A stretch of DNA of 64,000 nt from Mycobacterium intracellulare ATCC 13950 (GTDB lineage Bacteria; Actinomycetota; Actinomycetes; Mycobacteriales; Mycobacteriaceae): assembly GCF_000277125.1 (NCBI RefSeq), contig NC_016946.1:1-64000 (forward strand), written 5' to 3'. This document shows positions 40,594-50,084 of the stretch, piece after piece. The position numbers and the translations under genes are program-made. The notes under the pieces were generated by a model. That model was given only the letters and a program-made list of their open reading frames with translations. It did not search any database and was not told where the DNA came from. Position 1 is the first letter of the stretch; each line of letters opens with the position of its first letter.

Positions 40594-42162
40594 ATGCTGC
40601 TCAGTGAATTGTCGGCAGGAACGCCCGCCACTACTGTCGCCGGACATGGAGGGGTCGCGTCACTTTCCGCAGCGAGTGCCGCCGCAGCGCCGGCTGCGCG
40701 GCTGATGTCGGCATACGACGACCTGCTGGCCACGGTCAAGTCCGTCCGAGACCGCACCGGCGATCCCAACGCGTGGCAGACGGGATTGGCGCCGACCGAA
40801 GTCTCCGCTGTGATCACGCCGACCACCCGCACCGACCAACTCGAGGCGATCGCAGCCAAGATCCGCCGACAGCACGCGGACGTGTTCGGCGCCGTGCCCG
40901 CGAGCGGGCCGCCGACGGGTCGATCCCTGGCGGGAACCGCGACACCGCCGAACCGGGAATCGGGTGCGGCGGCGGACGCCATCGCCAGCGCCGAAGCCGC
41001 TCTCGCACAGCAGAATTCCGCGAGTTCGCAACTGGACATGCAAGTGGTGTCGGCCATCCTGAACGCACACCTGAGTGCGGTCGACGGCAGAGAAGCGCTC
41101 ACCAAGTTGCAGCACGAAACCGAAGCCGCGGTGCTGATGAGATCGGACCTGGACACTCCGGCGGGAGCGCGCGATTTCCAACGTTTCCTGATCGGCAAGC
41201 TCAGGGACATTCGCGCGGTGGTCCTGAACGCCAGCCTGGACGACACGTCGAAGTCGGCGCTGATGGCCGCCTGGACGTCGCTCTACGACGCGTCCAAGAA
41301 TGAACCGAATCGGCCGGGGGAACACGCGCCGGCGGCGTCCGTTGGTGATGCACCCGACCTCAGTGCGGCCGCCGAATCGAGCGATACCGACGCCGAATGG
41401 GATCCGCTGCTGGACTCGCTGTTCGCCGATGATGACGGACTGTGGCCCGAAGACGCCCCGGCGCCAGATCCGGCGGCGGGCGCCCCGATCCCAACGGCGA
41501 CGGAAACGCCGATGGCGCCCCCGATGCCCAACTTCGGTGGTGGGCCACTTCCGGGCCTGGGCACCATGCCCGCCTCCACGGCGGGGTGGGAAGCGCCGGG
41601 CGGCCTTCCCTTTTCGGGCGGCGACGCGGACGATCCGGCGCTGCAGGACTTGGCCGGCGAAGAACTACCGGACGCGCAAGAGGAAGACCCCAGCGCGCAC
41701 GACGCCTCGGACAATCCCGACGAGGACAACGACCCGCAGGATGTGTCATCCGATGAGCCGGCGGCCGGCCCGACGCCGGTGACCCTGCCCGACGGCGAGA
41801 CAGTGACCGCCGCGAGCCCACAGTTGGCGGCGGCGATCCAGGCCGCCGTCGGCGGCACGCCGATCGCGGAGGCCTTCCAACAACAGGGAATGACCATTCC
41901 CCCACCGGGAACGGCGGTCGCCAACCCAATCGATGCCCTACGGGTGGGCCCGGGCGACATCGGTATGTTCACGGACCGTCACGCGCTTGCCGTGGGCCCT
42001 GACAAGGCGCTTCTCGATGGCCAAATTCAGCACATCGCCACCGTGAGCGGACCGAACTTTCTAGGCTGGGAGCATCCGCCGGCGGCGGCCGTGCCCGCGA
42101 CCACGCCGACTAAGCCTGAACCACCGACACCTACCCGGCCGGCAACCTCGTCGACCACCTGA
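40594..42162 (+). CDS. DUF4226-containing protein, Rv0026 homologue
   Basis: The 522-aa protein has a helical N-terminal half with the DUF4226 module at about residues 130-230. A long acidic, Pro/Gly/Asp-rich disordered region (about 240-395) follows, then a compact C-terminal part with TLPDGETVTAASPQLAAAIQAAVGG and GDIGMFTDRHALAVG. Rv0026 is 448 aa; the excess lies in the disordered segment. It starts 19 bases after the Rv0025-like gene. Function unknown; context suggests secretion-associated. Confidence 0.85.
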   Translation: MLLSELSAGTPATTVAGHGGVASLSAASAAAAPAARLMSAYDDLLATVKSVRDRTGDPNAWQTGLAPTEVSAVITPTTRTDQLEAIAAKIRRQHADVFGAVPASGPPTGRSLAGTATPPNRESGAAADAIASAEAALAQQNSASSQLDMQVVSAILNAHLSAVDGREALTKLQHETEAAVLMRSDLDTPAGARDFQRFLIGKLRDIRAVVLNASLDDTSKSALMAAWTSLYDASKNEPNRPGEHAPAASVGDAPDLSAAAESSDTDAEWDPLLDSLFADDDGLWPEDAPAPDPAAGAPIPTATETPMAPPMPNFGGGPLPGLGTMPASTAGWEAPGGLPFSGGDADDPALQDLAGEELPDAQEEDPSAHDASDNPDEDNDPQDVSSDEPAAGPTPVTLPDGETVTAASPQLAAAIQAAVGGTPIAEAFQQQGMTIPPPGTAVANPIDALRVGPGDIGMFTDRHALAVGPDKALLDGQIQHIATVSGPNFLGWEHPPAAAVPATTPTKPEPPTPTRPATSSTT

Positions 42163-42212
42163 GAAAAATGAACTCGCCGGCACGTACGGCGGTTGTCAAC
42201 AGGAGACAGCGG

Positions 42213-42530
42213 ATGGCAGATTCGATACATGTGGTGCCCGCGCACTTACGTCAGGCCGCCGCGCATCATCAGGACACCTCGGAGTACTTGCGCACCGTCC
42301 CGTCGTCGCACGCCGCGATCCAGGAGAGCCTCGATTCGCTCGGGCCGATCTTTGGTGAGCTGCGCGATGCCGGCCGCGAGCTGCTCGAGCTGCGACGGCA
42401 GTGCTATGAGCAGCAGGCCGCTGACCACGCAAATTTGGCCGACCAATTGACCGTATCGGCGACGATGTGGGAACAGCACGAGCAGGAGGCTGCACGCAAG
42501 TTCGGCGACGTCGTCGACCGCGGTCGATGA
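42213..42530 (+). CDS. EspC-like / DUF2580 protein, Rv0027 homologue
   Basis: From the ATG at 42213 the product is 105 aa, equal to Rv0027, beginning MADSIHVVPAHLRQAAAHH. The hairpin-like helical pattern (STYLR-type turn, SLDSLGPIFGELRDAGRELLELR) fits the ESX-1 EspC/WXG100-like family, which are small type VII secretion substrates. GGAG lies 10 bases upstream. It overlaps the next gene by 4 bases. Confidence 0.85.
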   Translation: MADSIHVVPAHLRQAAAHHQDTSEYLRTVPSSHAAIQESLDSLGPIFGELRDAGRELLELRRQCYEQQAADHANLADQLTVSATMWEQHEQEAARKFGDVVDRGR

Positions 42531-42838
42531 CCGACGCGAATCCCGCTTTCGACACCGTTCACCCGAGTGGGCACATCCTGGTCCGCTCTTGCCGCGGCGG
42601 ATATATGCACAGCGTCGCGCTGAGCGAAGAGGCGATGGAAACCGACGCCGAGACTTTGGCGCAGGGCATCGTGCTCACCGCGGATGTGTCGTGCCTCAAG
42701 GCGTTGCTGGAAATCCGCGACGAGATTGTCGCGGCAGGGCACACCCCTTCCGCCGAGGTTCCGACCCCCCGGGACCTCGACGCCGCCATCGAGAAGTTGC
42801 TGGCGCACAAACTGCGCCGCCGCAACGGCGGACGCTAG
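42527..42838 (+). CDS. DUF2694 protein, Rv0028 homologue
   Basis: The 103-aa protein (101 in M. tuberculosis) contains FDTVHPSGHILVRSCRGGYMHSV, a strand-rich start, then helices. It overlaps the EspC-like gene in ATGA and ends with a basic tail KLRRRNGGR. DUF2694 genes recur beside EspC/WXG-type genes, which suggests a paired function. No enzymatic motif. Confidence 0.85.
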   Translation: MTDANPAFDTVHPSGHILVRSCRGGYMHSVALSEEAMETDAETLAQGIVLTADVSCLKALLEIRDEIVAAGHTPSAEVPTPRDLDAAIEKLLAHKLRRRNGGR

Positions 42839-42871
42839 CCGTCCTGCACGAATCTCAAATGCAACGCGGCG

Positions 42872-43015
42872 CTAGCGCAGCCACGGCTTAGCTGCGCTGG
42901 GATCGGGAGCGATCCCCGTGGGCGGCTCGACGGGATTGGGGCCGAACAACTCTCGCGCGCGGGCGAGTAGGGCGCGCACCTCGTCGAGTTGCTGCTGCAG
43001 TGCAGATTCAGCCAT
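42872..43015 (-). CDS. Small 47-aa hypothetical protein
   Basis: Read on the minus strand, ATG at 43015 opens a 47-codon frame: MAESALQQQLDEVRALLARA, then RELFGPNPVEPPTGIAPDPS and AAKPWLR. The first half is an amphipathic, possibly coiled-coil helix and the rest Pro-rich. Coding-like composition and absence of competing frames support it. It is divergent from the DUF5631 gene and convergent with the DUF2694 gene. Function unknown. Confidence 0.55.
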   Translation of the reverse strand: MAESALQQQLDEVRALLARARELFGPNPVEPPTGIAPDPSAAKPWLR

Positions 43016-43097
43016 GTCCCCACGCTACCCAGGCCGTTGCGGGCGCACAATTCACTGACCGCACAAGTCGAACGCCCGCTGCCGGTACGCTTAGCTG

Positions 43098-44804
43098 GTG
43101 GCGATCTTCGGTCGGATGACGGCGCGTCAGCGCCTCCGGAGGGCTACCCGGGAATCGCTGGCGATTCCGGCTTTCAGCGCTCCCATCGACTGCACCCCTT
43201 GGGTGACAGGCGGGCTGTGGCCTGCCGAATTGTCGACGGTCACCGCCGAAACCGCAACTCTCGCAGACTATCTCAAGGCCGACCTGCAGCGAATCGCCAA
43301 CGGCGCCAACGACCAACTCAAGATGCTCAAGCGGGCGGGCATGACCGACCCGGCGCGGCAGGCGGCCGAGGCGCGAGTCATCGAGGAGGCCCGCGGCCGC
43401 GCCGTGCGCCGAGTCGAATCGACGATCCGCTATCTGCACACGGTGCAGAGCGGTGCGCAGCCCCCCGCCGCCGCCCCGCCCGCCCTCGAGGGTCCGGGCG
43501 CTGACCTGGAAAGGACGCAGGTGCTGCCTGCGGTCCGCGAGGTCGACGACGTCGCCGAGCCACCCCCGCCGCCCCCGAGATGGCGTCCCCGCCCGGCCGA
43601 ACCGGTCGAATCGGTCGAGCCGGTCGAACCAGCCGAACCGGTCGAACCGGAGGCGGGCGAACCGGAAGCCACCCACGCTGAGGAGCCGGCCGCGGCCCCC
43701 GATGTGTCCCATCTCGAGGAGACTCAGGTCATCCCGGTCGTCTCCGAAGCGGAGCCGGTCGTCGAGACGCCGGTGGACCCCGAGCCCGAGCCGGTCGAGG
43801 AGCCCGCCGCAACCGGCCGCCACCATGCGGTGGTGGACGAGCCCGCAGGCGGCGACGAGCCGACGGCCGGGCCGGAAGCAACCCCCGCCGAGGACGAGCC
43901 GGCCGACGTCGCCGACGAGTCGCACCTCGAGGAGACGCAGGTCATTCCGGTGGTCACCGACGCGGAGCCCCCGTTCGCGGCGCCGGCCGATCGCGCGCCG
44001 GCGCCCGTCGAGGAACCCGTCGAACCCGTCGAGAACGGGCGCCACCACGCGCCCGCGGAGGAACCGGCGGAGGACACCCGCGACGAGCCGGCCGCGGTGA
44101 GCCAGGAAGCCCCGGCCGAGGCGGCCGAACCCGTCGTAGCCGCGCCGACCGCCATCGAAAAACCGGTGACCCCAACGGGTTTCGACAAGGCCCGGCTGAA
44201 CCGGCTGCTTGAGTTCGTGGTCCGGCAAGAGCCACGGCTGAGTTGGGCGATCGGGGATCGCGCCGACGGGACCACGGTCTTGGTCACCGACCTCGCCCAC
44301 GGCTGGATCCCGTCTGGCATCAGCCTTCCCGCAGGCGTGCGGCTGTTGGAACCCGGGCGACGCGGCGGCAGGGTCGCCGCACTGATCGGCGACACGGCAC
44401 GCGTCGTCACTTACGCTCCCGGTGATTCGTTGCGCCGCTCGGCCGACTTCGCCGCGACGCGATCGTCGGTGGAGCCACGCCAGCTGCCGGCCATCGATGA
44501 CCTGGCAAGGGTGCTCAGCCAGGCCACCCGGGCGCACGCCGAACTGCCCAAGATCGTGACGCGGCTGGCCGACGCCACGGCCGCCGGCACGTTCGTCGTC
44601 GATCAGGAGGTCGACGTGCTACGCGTGCACCTCGACACGGCGCGCTATCAGCTGCTGGTTCAGTATCCGAACGTCAATCCGGGATTGCTGCTCAAGTGCA
44701 TGTTGATGGCCGCCACCGAAGGCATTGCCAGCGGCGACACGGTGTCGGCGAACTATCACCTCGCGTGGTATCGCATGCTCGCCGGGTCGACGCCCGGCGG
44801 TTGA
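43098..44804 (+). CDS. DUF5631-type protein with repeated TQV motifs, Rv0029-like
   Basis: The 568-aa protein has a helical N-terminus (1-115), a long acidic Glu/Pro/Val-rich disordered region (about 120-355) and a C-terminal globular DUF5631/5632-type domain (about 358-565, RLNRLLEFVVRQEPRLSWAIGD, LPAGVRLLEPGRRGG). The disordered part holds three copies of a motif, LERTQVLPAV, LEETQVIPVV and LEETQVIPVV (Thr140, 209, 280), and two GRHHA boxes. Rv0029 (365 aa) is shorter. The C-terminal domain recurs in mycobacterial effector-like proteins. GTG start. Function unknown. Confidence 0.8.
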   Translation: MAIFGRMTARQRLRRATRESLAIPAFSAPIDCTPWVTGGLWPAELSTVTAETATLADYLKADLQRIANGANDQLKMLKRAGMTDPARQAAEARVIEEARGRAVRRVESTIRYLHTVQSGAQPPAAAPPALEGPGADLERTQVLPAVREVDDVAEPPPPPPRWRPRPAEPVESVEPVEPAEPVEPEAGEPEATHAEEPAAAPDVSHLEETQVIPVVSEAEPVVETPVDPEPEPVEEPAATGRHHAVVDEPAGGDEPTAGPEATPAEDEPADVADESHLEETQVIPVVTDAEPPFAAPADRAPAPVEEPVEPVENGRHHAPAEEPAEDTRDEPAAVSQEAPAEAAEPVVAAPTAIEKPVTPTGFDKARLNRLLEFVVRQEPRLSWAIGDRADGTTVLVTDLAHGWIPSGISLPAGVRLLEPGRRGGRVAALIGDTARVVTYAPGDSLRRSADFAATRSSVEPRQLPAIDDLARVLSQATRAHAELPKIVTRLADATAAGTFVVDQEVDVLRVHLDTARYQLLVQYPNVNPGLLLKCMLMAATEGIASGDTVSANYHLAWYRMLAGSTPGG

Positions 44805-44864
44805 GTCGAGAACCCATCGCGTATGAATTGACGCTGGTCGGAGGGGTCGACGATACTGTTCCTC

Positions 44865-45182
44865 GTGTCGGGTTCGGGCAGTCGCGCGAATCTCAGCGAT
44901 AAGGATCGCGTCGAATCGGTTCTTCGGGAACTGAGCGAAGCGGCCGACAAGTGGGAAGCCCTCGTGGCGCAGGCCGAGGCGGTGACCTATAGCGTCGACC
45001 TGGGCGACGTGTACGCCGTGGCGAATTCCGACGGTCGCCTGATCAAACTGACCCTCCATCCCGGTGTGATGACCGGGTACGGCCACGGCGAGTTGGCCGA
45101 CCGGCTGAACCTCGCGATCACGGCGCTGCGAGAAGAGGCCGAGGCCGAGAACCGGGCGAGTTACGGCGGCCCCCTGCACTGA
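44865..45182 (+). CDS. Conserved protein, Rv0030 homologue (DUF2710-like)
   Basis: The 105-aa protein has an N-terminal helix (RVESVLRELSEAADKWEALVAQAE), a strand pair (TYSVDLGDVYAVANSDGRLIKLTLHP) and a C-terminal helix (LADRLNLAITALREEAEAE). This resembles the YbaB/EbfC layout, but I assign it by likeness to Rv0030. GTG start at 44865. It is the last gene of the conserved Rv0023-Rv0030 run. Confidence 0.8.
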   Translation: MSGSGSRANLSDKDRVESVLRELSEAADKWEALVAQAEAVTYSVDLGDVYAVANSDGRLIKLTLHPGVMTGYGHGELADRLNLAITALREEAEAENRASYGGPLH

Positions 45183-45436
45183 TGGCGCTTACGCGCTCAT
45201 CGCGCGGGCTCGGTTGACGGGCCCCCCGCGTTGGTCACACCGGTCGTCTCTCGGGGAAGGGACATGCCTGCTGCCCACCTCGTAGCGACACCGTGTGGCA
45301 TTCGACGGGCCGGCGGCACCGCGCTGGATTTTGTCGCTGTGAGGCGGGCAAAGGACGGGTGCCGACTCCGAGCGACGCACGAGACAGAAGTGGCGCTCCC
45401 GCGACCGGCACCCGCGGCTTCAGCCAAATCGCGCGC

Positions 45437-46210
45437 TCATCGCCCGACGCCGGGAGGCCCCGCGAAAGCCTGCGCGATCTCCAGCCAGCGCCGCGCGTCG
45501 GCGCCTTGGGCCGTGATGTCCAGGGCGCTCAGCGGGCGCCGCTGGGTGACCAGGTAGCAGAAATCCTCCGCGGAGCCGCTGACCCGTTGGTCAGCCTCCG
45601 GCGGTCCCCAGGACCAAATGTCACCGCCGGGTCCGCGCAGTTCGACCAGGAACGGTTCGGCCGGGGGCGCGAGATTGTTGACGGCGAAGGCGAAGTCGCG
45701 GGTGCGGACCCCCAGATGAGCGATCGACCGTAGGCGGTCGGTCGCGGGGCGCGTGACGCCGAGCGCGTCGGCGACGTCGAGGCCGTGCGCCCACGTCTCC
45801 ATCAACCGCGCGGTGGCCATCGAGGCCGCACTCATCGGCGGGCCGAACCACGGGAGTTTGCGGCCGGCGGTGACCCCGAGCAGCTCCTCGTGCAGCCGGC
45901 GTCGCGTGGTGCGCCAGTCGGCGAGCAGCTCCGCCGGCGCCAGGGCCGCAAGTTCTTCGGCACCCTTGTCGACGAAGCCCGTCGGGTCGGCGGCCGCACC
46001 CGCCAGCACGTCGGCGAATCCGGGCTCGTCGGTCACCGCGATCAGGGCGACGCGGTCGGTCCACAGCAGGTGTCCGATCTGGTGCGCGATGGTCCAGCCG
46101 GGCGCGGGCGTCGGGTCGGCCCAGCGCTCGGGCTGCAACGGCGCGACCAGGGCGTCGAGCGCCTCGCTCTCGGCGCGCAGGTCCTCGACCATGGGTGCGG
46201 GACCGGTCAT
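45437..46210 (-). CDS. TIGR03084-type DinB/MDMPI-fold protein, Rv0036c homologue
   Basis: From ATG 46210 the protein is 257 aa, as in M. tuberculosis. The N-terminal DinB/mycothiol-dependent maleylpyruvate isomerase-like domain has a metal-ligand region ([29 protein letters not shown]). The C-terminal part is mixed alpha/beta. Members are suspected mycothiol- or metal-dependent transferases; no substrate is known. It lies 50 bases from the MFS gene on the same strand. Confidence 0.88.
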   Translation of the reverse strand: MTGPAPMVEDLRAESEALDALVAPLQPERWADPTPAPGWTIAHQIGHLLWTDRVALIAVTDEPGFADVLAGAAADPTGFVDKGAEELAALAPAELLADWRTTRRRLHEELLGVTAGRKLPWFGPPMSAASMATARLMETWAHGLDVADALGVTRPATDRLRSIAHLGVRTRDFAFAVNNLAPPAEPFLVELRGPGGDIWSWGPPEADQRVSGSAEDFCYLVTQRRPLSALDITAQGADARRWLEIAQAFAGPPGVGR

Positions 46211-46260
46211 CGCTGCGCTCCCCTGTCGGCCGCGGCCGTTGGACACCTCACGTCGTCACC

Positions 46261-47562
46261 CTAGCGATCATTCGCCTGCTCGCCGCGACGGCCGATGAAG
46301 CTGTGCACCGCCAGGCCGGCCAGGTAGAGCACCGAGCCGAACAATGCGAACGCGGGCGCGTGTCCGTCGCCGGGGATCAACGTTCCGGCCACCGTGATCG
46401 CGACGATGAACGCCACCCAAAACAGCGCGTCCTGCACGGCGAACACATGCCCGCGAAGAGCGTCGTCGACATCCATCTGGATCGCTGTGTCGGCGCAGAG
46501 TTTGACCACCTGACCGGTGACGCCGAGGAGAAAGCCACACGCCACCATGACGGGGACCAGCAGCTGGGCGCCGGCGATCTCGATGATCGCCGAGGCCGCC
46601 AACGCACCGTTTGCCGTGGCATAGCGCCCCCACCGCCGGATCGCGGGCGGTGTCAGCAGGTTGGCCAAAAAGGCGCCCAAGCCCGCCGCGCCGAAGAACA
46701 GCAGCGCGGTCCCGAATCCCCCGCCATCGGCATCGGGCATGTGATGGACCAGCAACAGGACCAGCAGCGAGTTGATGCCGACCACCATCCGGTGCGAGGC
46801 CAACCCCGACAGTGTGGCGCCGACCGTCGGGCGCTGCGCCACCGTGCGCGCACCGTGCAGCCAGCCGGTGACCACCGCGTAGATGACGGGGCCGTGGATC
46901 GCGCGCCGGGTGTCGTCGGGGCCCAGCGCCCGCGGACCGAACCGCCACGACAACAGCAACGCGATCGCCACGGGAATCGCCGTGATGAAGACGATGGCCG
47001 AGGCGCCCTTGTCGCCGGCGCCGAAGACGAACCGCGGCACCAGCATGAAGTTTGCGCCGACGAACGCCGCGATGGCACCGACCGCGGTGGCCACCGAGTT
47101 CATCGTCACCACCTGCTCGCGCGGCACCACGTGGGGCAGCGACGCGGACAGCCCGGACCCGACGAATCGGGCTAAGCCGTTGGCGACTAACGCGCCCAGC
47201 AGCAGCGGCAGGTCGCCCGCCCGGACCGCCAGGATCGTGCCGATCGCGGCGATGAGGATCAGGCGGCCCGCGTTGGCTCCGACGAGCACGAGCCGGCGGT
47301 CCCACCTATCCATCAGTGCGCCGGCGAACGGCCCCAGCAGCGAGTAGGGCAGAAACAGGACCGTGAAGGCGCGCGCGATGGAAAGCGGATCGGCCGCGCG
47401 ATCCGGGTTGAACAGCAGCGCTCCGGCCAGCGCCGCCTGAAACAGTCCGTCACCGAACTGGCTCGCCATGCGCACCTGCAGCAGCCGCCAGAAGTCTGGC
47501 AAACCGCGCACGGACCGCCAGATTTCGACGGGTGCGCTGGACTGCATCCGGGTTGGGATCAC
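46261..47562 (-). CDS. MFS transporter, Rv0037c homologue
   Basis: The 433-aa membrane protein has about 12 hydrophobic segments and the MFS loop motif [13 protein letters not shown]. It resembles macrolide-efflux-type MFS proteins. Substrate unknown. GTG 47562 gives the full conserved N-terminus ([26 protein letters not shown]); an internal ATG at 47547 is an alternative. It is divergent from the AlgH-family gene. Confidence 0.88.
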   Translation of the reverse strand: MIPTRMQSSAPVEIWRSVRGLPDFWRLLQVRMASQFGDGLFQAALAGALLFNPDRAADPLSIARAFTVLFLPYSLLGPFAGALMDRWDRRLVLVGANAGRLILIAAIGTILAVRAGDLPLLLGALVANGLARFVGSGLSASLPHVVPREQVVTMNSVATAVGAIAAFVGANFMLVPRFVFGAGDKGASAIVFITAIPVAIALLLSWRFGPRALGPDDTRRAIHGPVIYAVVTGWLHGARTVAQRPTVGATLSGLASHRMVVGINSLLVLLLVHHMPDADGGGFGTALLFFGAAGLGAFLANLLTPPAIRRWGRYATANGALAASAIIEIAGAQLLVPVMVACGFLLGVTGQVVKLCADTAIQMDVDDALRGHVFAVQDALFWVAFIVAITVAGTLIPGDGHAPAFALFGSVLYLAGLAVHSFIGRRGEQANDR

Positions 47563-47689
47563 CGAAACCGACTTCCGCGATTGGGGCTGGCAAACTCGTG
47601 CGCTCAGAGCTGTCCCAACAACAGTACAAATCGCCGTGGCCCGCGGTCGCGATTGCCCTGGGCGACGATCGGCCGGATGCGATGATGGT

Positions 47690-48298
47690 GTGGTGCCGCC
47701 GCCGGAGGATCCAGAGGACTATGTCGCACCCGCCGCGCAACGGGTGCGCGCGGGGACTTTGCTGCTCGCCAACACCGACCTTCTCGAACCGACGTTTCGG
47801 CGCAGCGTGATCTACATCGTCGAGCACAACGATGGCGGCACGCTGGGTGTGGTGCTCAACCGCGCCAGCGAAACCGCGGTGCACAACGTGCTGCCCCAGT
47901 GGACCAACCTGTCGGCGAAGCCGAAGACGATGTTCATCGGGGGGCCGGTGAAGCGTGACGCCGCGCTGTGTCTGGCGACGTTGCGCGTCGGCGCCGATCC
48001 GCACGACGTGCCGGGCTTGCGGCATGTGGACGGCCGAGTGGTGATGGTCGATTTGGACGCCGACCCCGACGCCATCGCACCCCTGGTGGAGGGCGTGCGG
48101 ATCTTCGCGGGATACTCCGGCTGGACAATCGGTCAGCTCGAAGGCGAGATCGAACGCGACGACTGGATTGTCTTGTCCGCCTTGCCCTCCGACGTTCTCG
48201 TCGGGCCGAGGTCAGATTTGTGGGGTCACGTCCTGCGTCGGCAGCCGTTGCCGCTGTCGCTGCTCGCGACCCACCCGATCGACATCAGCCGAAACTAG
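47690..48298 (+). CDS. YqgE/AlgH family protein, Rv0038 homologue
   Basis: The 202-aa protein (same length as Rv0038) is a DUF179 member: [41 protein letters not shown] and [13 protein letters not shown]. The first of two tandem GTG codons (47690) gives the conserved [10 protein letters not shown] start; the frame upstream overlaps the divergent MFS gene. AlgH proteins affect gene regulation in pseudomonads by an unclear mechanism; role here unknown. Confidence 0.92.
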   Translation: MVPPPEDPEDYVAPAAQRVRAGTLLLANTDLLEPTFRRSVIYIVEHNDGGTLGVVLNRASETAVHNVLPQWTNLSAKPKTMFIGGPVKRDAALCLATLRVGADPHDVPGLRHVDGRVVMVDLDADPDAIAPLVEGVRIFAGYSGWTIGQLEGEIERDDWIVLSALPSDVLVGPRSDLWGHVLRRQPLPLSLLATHPIDISRN

Positions 48299-48316
48299 GG
48301 CTCCCCAGCTAGAAGG

Positions 48317-48658
48317 TCAGTGGCACGACTGTGTGCAGCCGGCGCAGCTGCCCGCGCACGCGGGCGCCGCCGCTTCCTGGCGCAGCGCGAAACGCGCGCT
48401 CTGCCAGGAGCCCGCGGCCAGCGTCCCGAGCGCCCCCGCGACACACACGATCAGCACCACCAGCGCGGTGTGCGGGACCGCGGCCAGCGCCACCACACCA
48501 CCGGCGCCCAGCATCACCGCGGCAGCCAACTGGGTGGGCGCCATGGCGCGCAGCGCCAGCGCCGTGGCGCCGAAATTCCGATTGTGCGCAAGCGACCAGG
48601 TGCCGAACCCCGCCGAGGCCACCGCCGCACACATGCACAGCACGCCCGCAATCAGCAT
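48317..48658 (-). CDS. Small membrane protein with Cys-rich tail, Rv0039c homologue
   Basis: The 113-aa protein has three hydrophobic segments (about residues 1-20, 40-62 and 65-85) and a C-terminal tail with APACAGSCAGCTQSCH, whose four Cys may bind a metal or form disulfides. It converges with the AlgH-family gene. Function unknown. Confidence 0.85.
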   Translation of the reverse strand: MLIAGVLCMCAAVASAGFGTWSLAHNRNFGATALALRAMAPTQLAAAVMLGAGGVVALAAVPHTALVVLIVCVAGALGTLAAGSWQSARFALRQEAAAPACAGSCAGCTQSCH

Positions 48659-48724
48659 GGGCCCACAATACGAGCCGGGTTGGCCGCCCGCTCATCCGGC
48701 TCTGCGGGGTGGGTGCCGCCGGGC

Positions 48725-49900
48725 TCAGTGCTGGAGGAACGAAAAGTTCGGCAGCGGCGGCAAGCCGGGCACCATGGCCAGCAGGCTGGGCGTGTGCTGC
48801 TGGTTGGGCAGCGGAGTCTGCGCGGGGAGCCGGGCCGGGGCCGCGGGTGTCGTCTGGGCGAGCGGCACCAACGGAGCCGTGGCGGGGGCCGGGGCGGCCG
48901 GGGCAACCGGGGCGACCGGGGCCGCTGGGGTGGCAGGGGCAGCCGGCGCCGGGGCGACCGGAGCGGCCGGGGCGGTGGCGGGTGCCGGGGCGACGGGTGG
49001 CTGGGCGGGTCGCCCGACCGGCGAGGCGGCCGGGGCCTGGGCCGGCGCCGGGGCGGCACCGCCGGGGGCGGCGACCCGGAAACCGTTGATGATGGCGTCG
49101 GTCGCCGGGGCGTCGGCGACGCTGACCGCGCGGTCGGTGGTCACCGCGAGCGAGACGAGGTATTTGTCGGGTCCCGACGTGGCGATGACGTGGCGCCGGG
49201 ACGTGTTCAGCGTCAGGTCCCCGTCGCGGTAGGTGCCCTCGACGATGGACGACGGGAAGCCCCCGAAGTCGGCCATCGAGGCATTGGTGGGCTGCCACGC
49301 CGGCAGTTTCTGGCTGTCGACGTAGCCGTGGGTGATCGCCTCTTTCGGATCGAAATCCCCGACCAGCTTGTACACCACCACCTGGGCGTTGGAGGAATAG
49401 ATGCTGCTGCCGCGCCGATCGGCGATGACCGCGAACGCGTCGGGCACGTTCGGGTCGGGCACCTGGGTCCAGCGGGCAGGCACCGGCAGCGTGATGTCGA
49501 GCGCCTTGAAGTTCTGCGGCTTCTGCGCCTCGAGCTTGACGCCCTTCGACTGCAGGAATTCACGAATCGTGCCGGAGGTCGCGGGAACGGGAGCCGGGGC
49601 CGCAGCCGAGGCCGGAGCGGCAGCCGGGGCGGCCGCGGCGGGTGCCGTCGTTCCTGGAGTCCCGGCGGTGGCCGGCGGCGCCAGGGGAGTGGCCGCCTGC
49701 GGCGCGGCGAGGTATCTGCTCGGAGGCACCAGCTCGGGCCCGAGGTTCTGCGGCGCCTGTGCGGGGACGGCGGGAACCGGTGCCGGCGCCGGGGGCAACG
49801 GGTCCGCCGATGCGGTGCCGCTCGCAACAACCGCCAAACCCATCAGGCCGGCGACCATGCCGCCGAGAAGTGCCCGGTGGACGGGGACGATGTCAATCAT
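48725..49900 (-). CDS. mtc28: Secreted proline/alanine-rich antigen Mtc28, Rv0040c homologue
   Basis: The 391-aa protein has a signal peptide (residues 1 to about 32, ending ASADP) followed by a Pro/Ala-rich segment. A globular LpqN/LpqT-like domain (about 105-280, [36 protein letters not shown]) comes next, then another Pro/Ala-rich tail. Mtc28 of M. tuberculosis is 310 aa; here both low-complexity flanks are longer. It is a known culture-filtrate antigen; molecular role unknown. Confidence 0.9.
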   Translation of the reverse strand: MIDIVPVHRALLGGMVAGLMGLAVVASGTASADPLPPAPAPVPAVPAQAPQNLGPELVPPSRYLAAPQAATPLAPPATAGTPGTTAPAAAAPAAAPASAAAPAPVPATSGTIREFLQSKGVKLEAQKPQNFKALDITLPVPARWTQVPDPNVPDAFAVIADRRGSSIYSSNAQVVVYKLVGDFDPKEAITHGYVDSQKLPAWQPTNASMADFGGFPSSIVEGTYRDGDLTLNTSRRHVIATSGPDKYLVSLAVTTDRAVSVADAPATDAIINGFRVAAPGGAAPAPAQAPAASPVGRPAQPPVAPAPATAPAAPVAPAPAAPATPAAPVAPVAPAAPAPATAPLVPLAQTTPAAPARLPAQTPLPNQQHTPSLLAMVPGLPPLPNFSFLQH

Positions 49901-50084
49901 CTGCGTCGGTCCTTCCCATGGCTCAAATACCAGAAGCCGTCGATAGTGGCCGACTGTAACTAGAGGTCAAAGGCGGTGAACAGGCCCGAAATACACCTGG
50001 GATGAACCCCTGATCGGCGCGCAACGGAACCGAGACCAACCTGTGGCCGGCGAACGGCCGTGTCGGCCCTTATACCCTGTTCAA

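Noticed and set aside
45231..45557. 108-codon frame between the Rv0030 homologue and the Rv0036c homologue
   Set aside because: Composition is Arg/Ala/Ser-rich shadow-like, it overlaps the 3' end of the opposite-strand gene and no family is recognisable.
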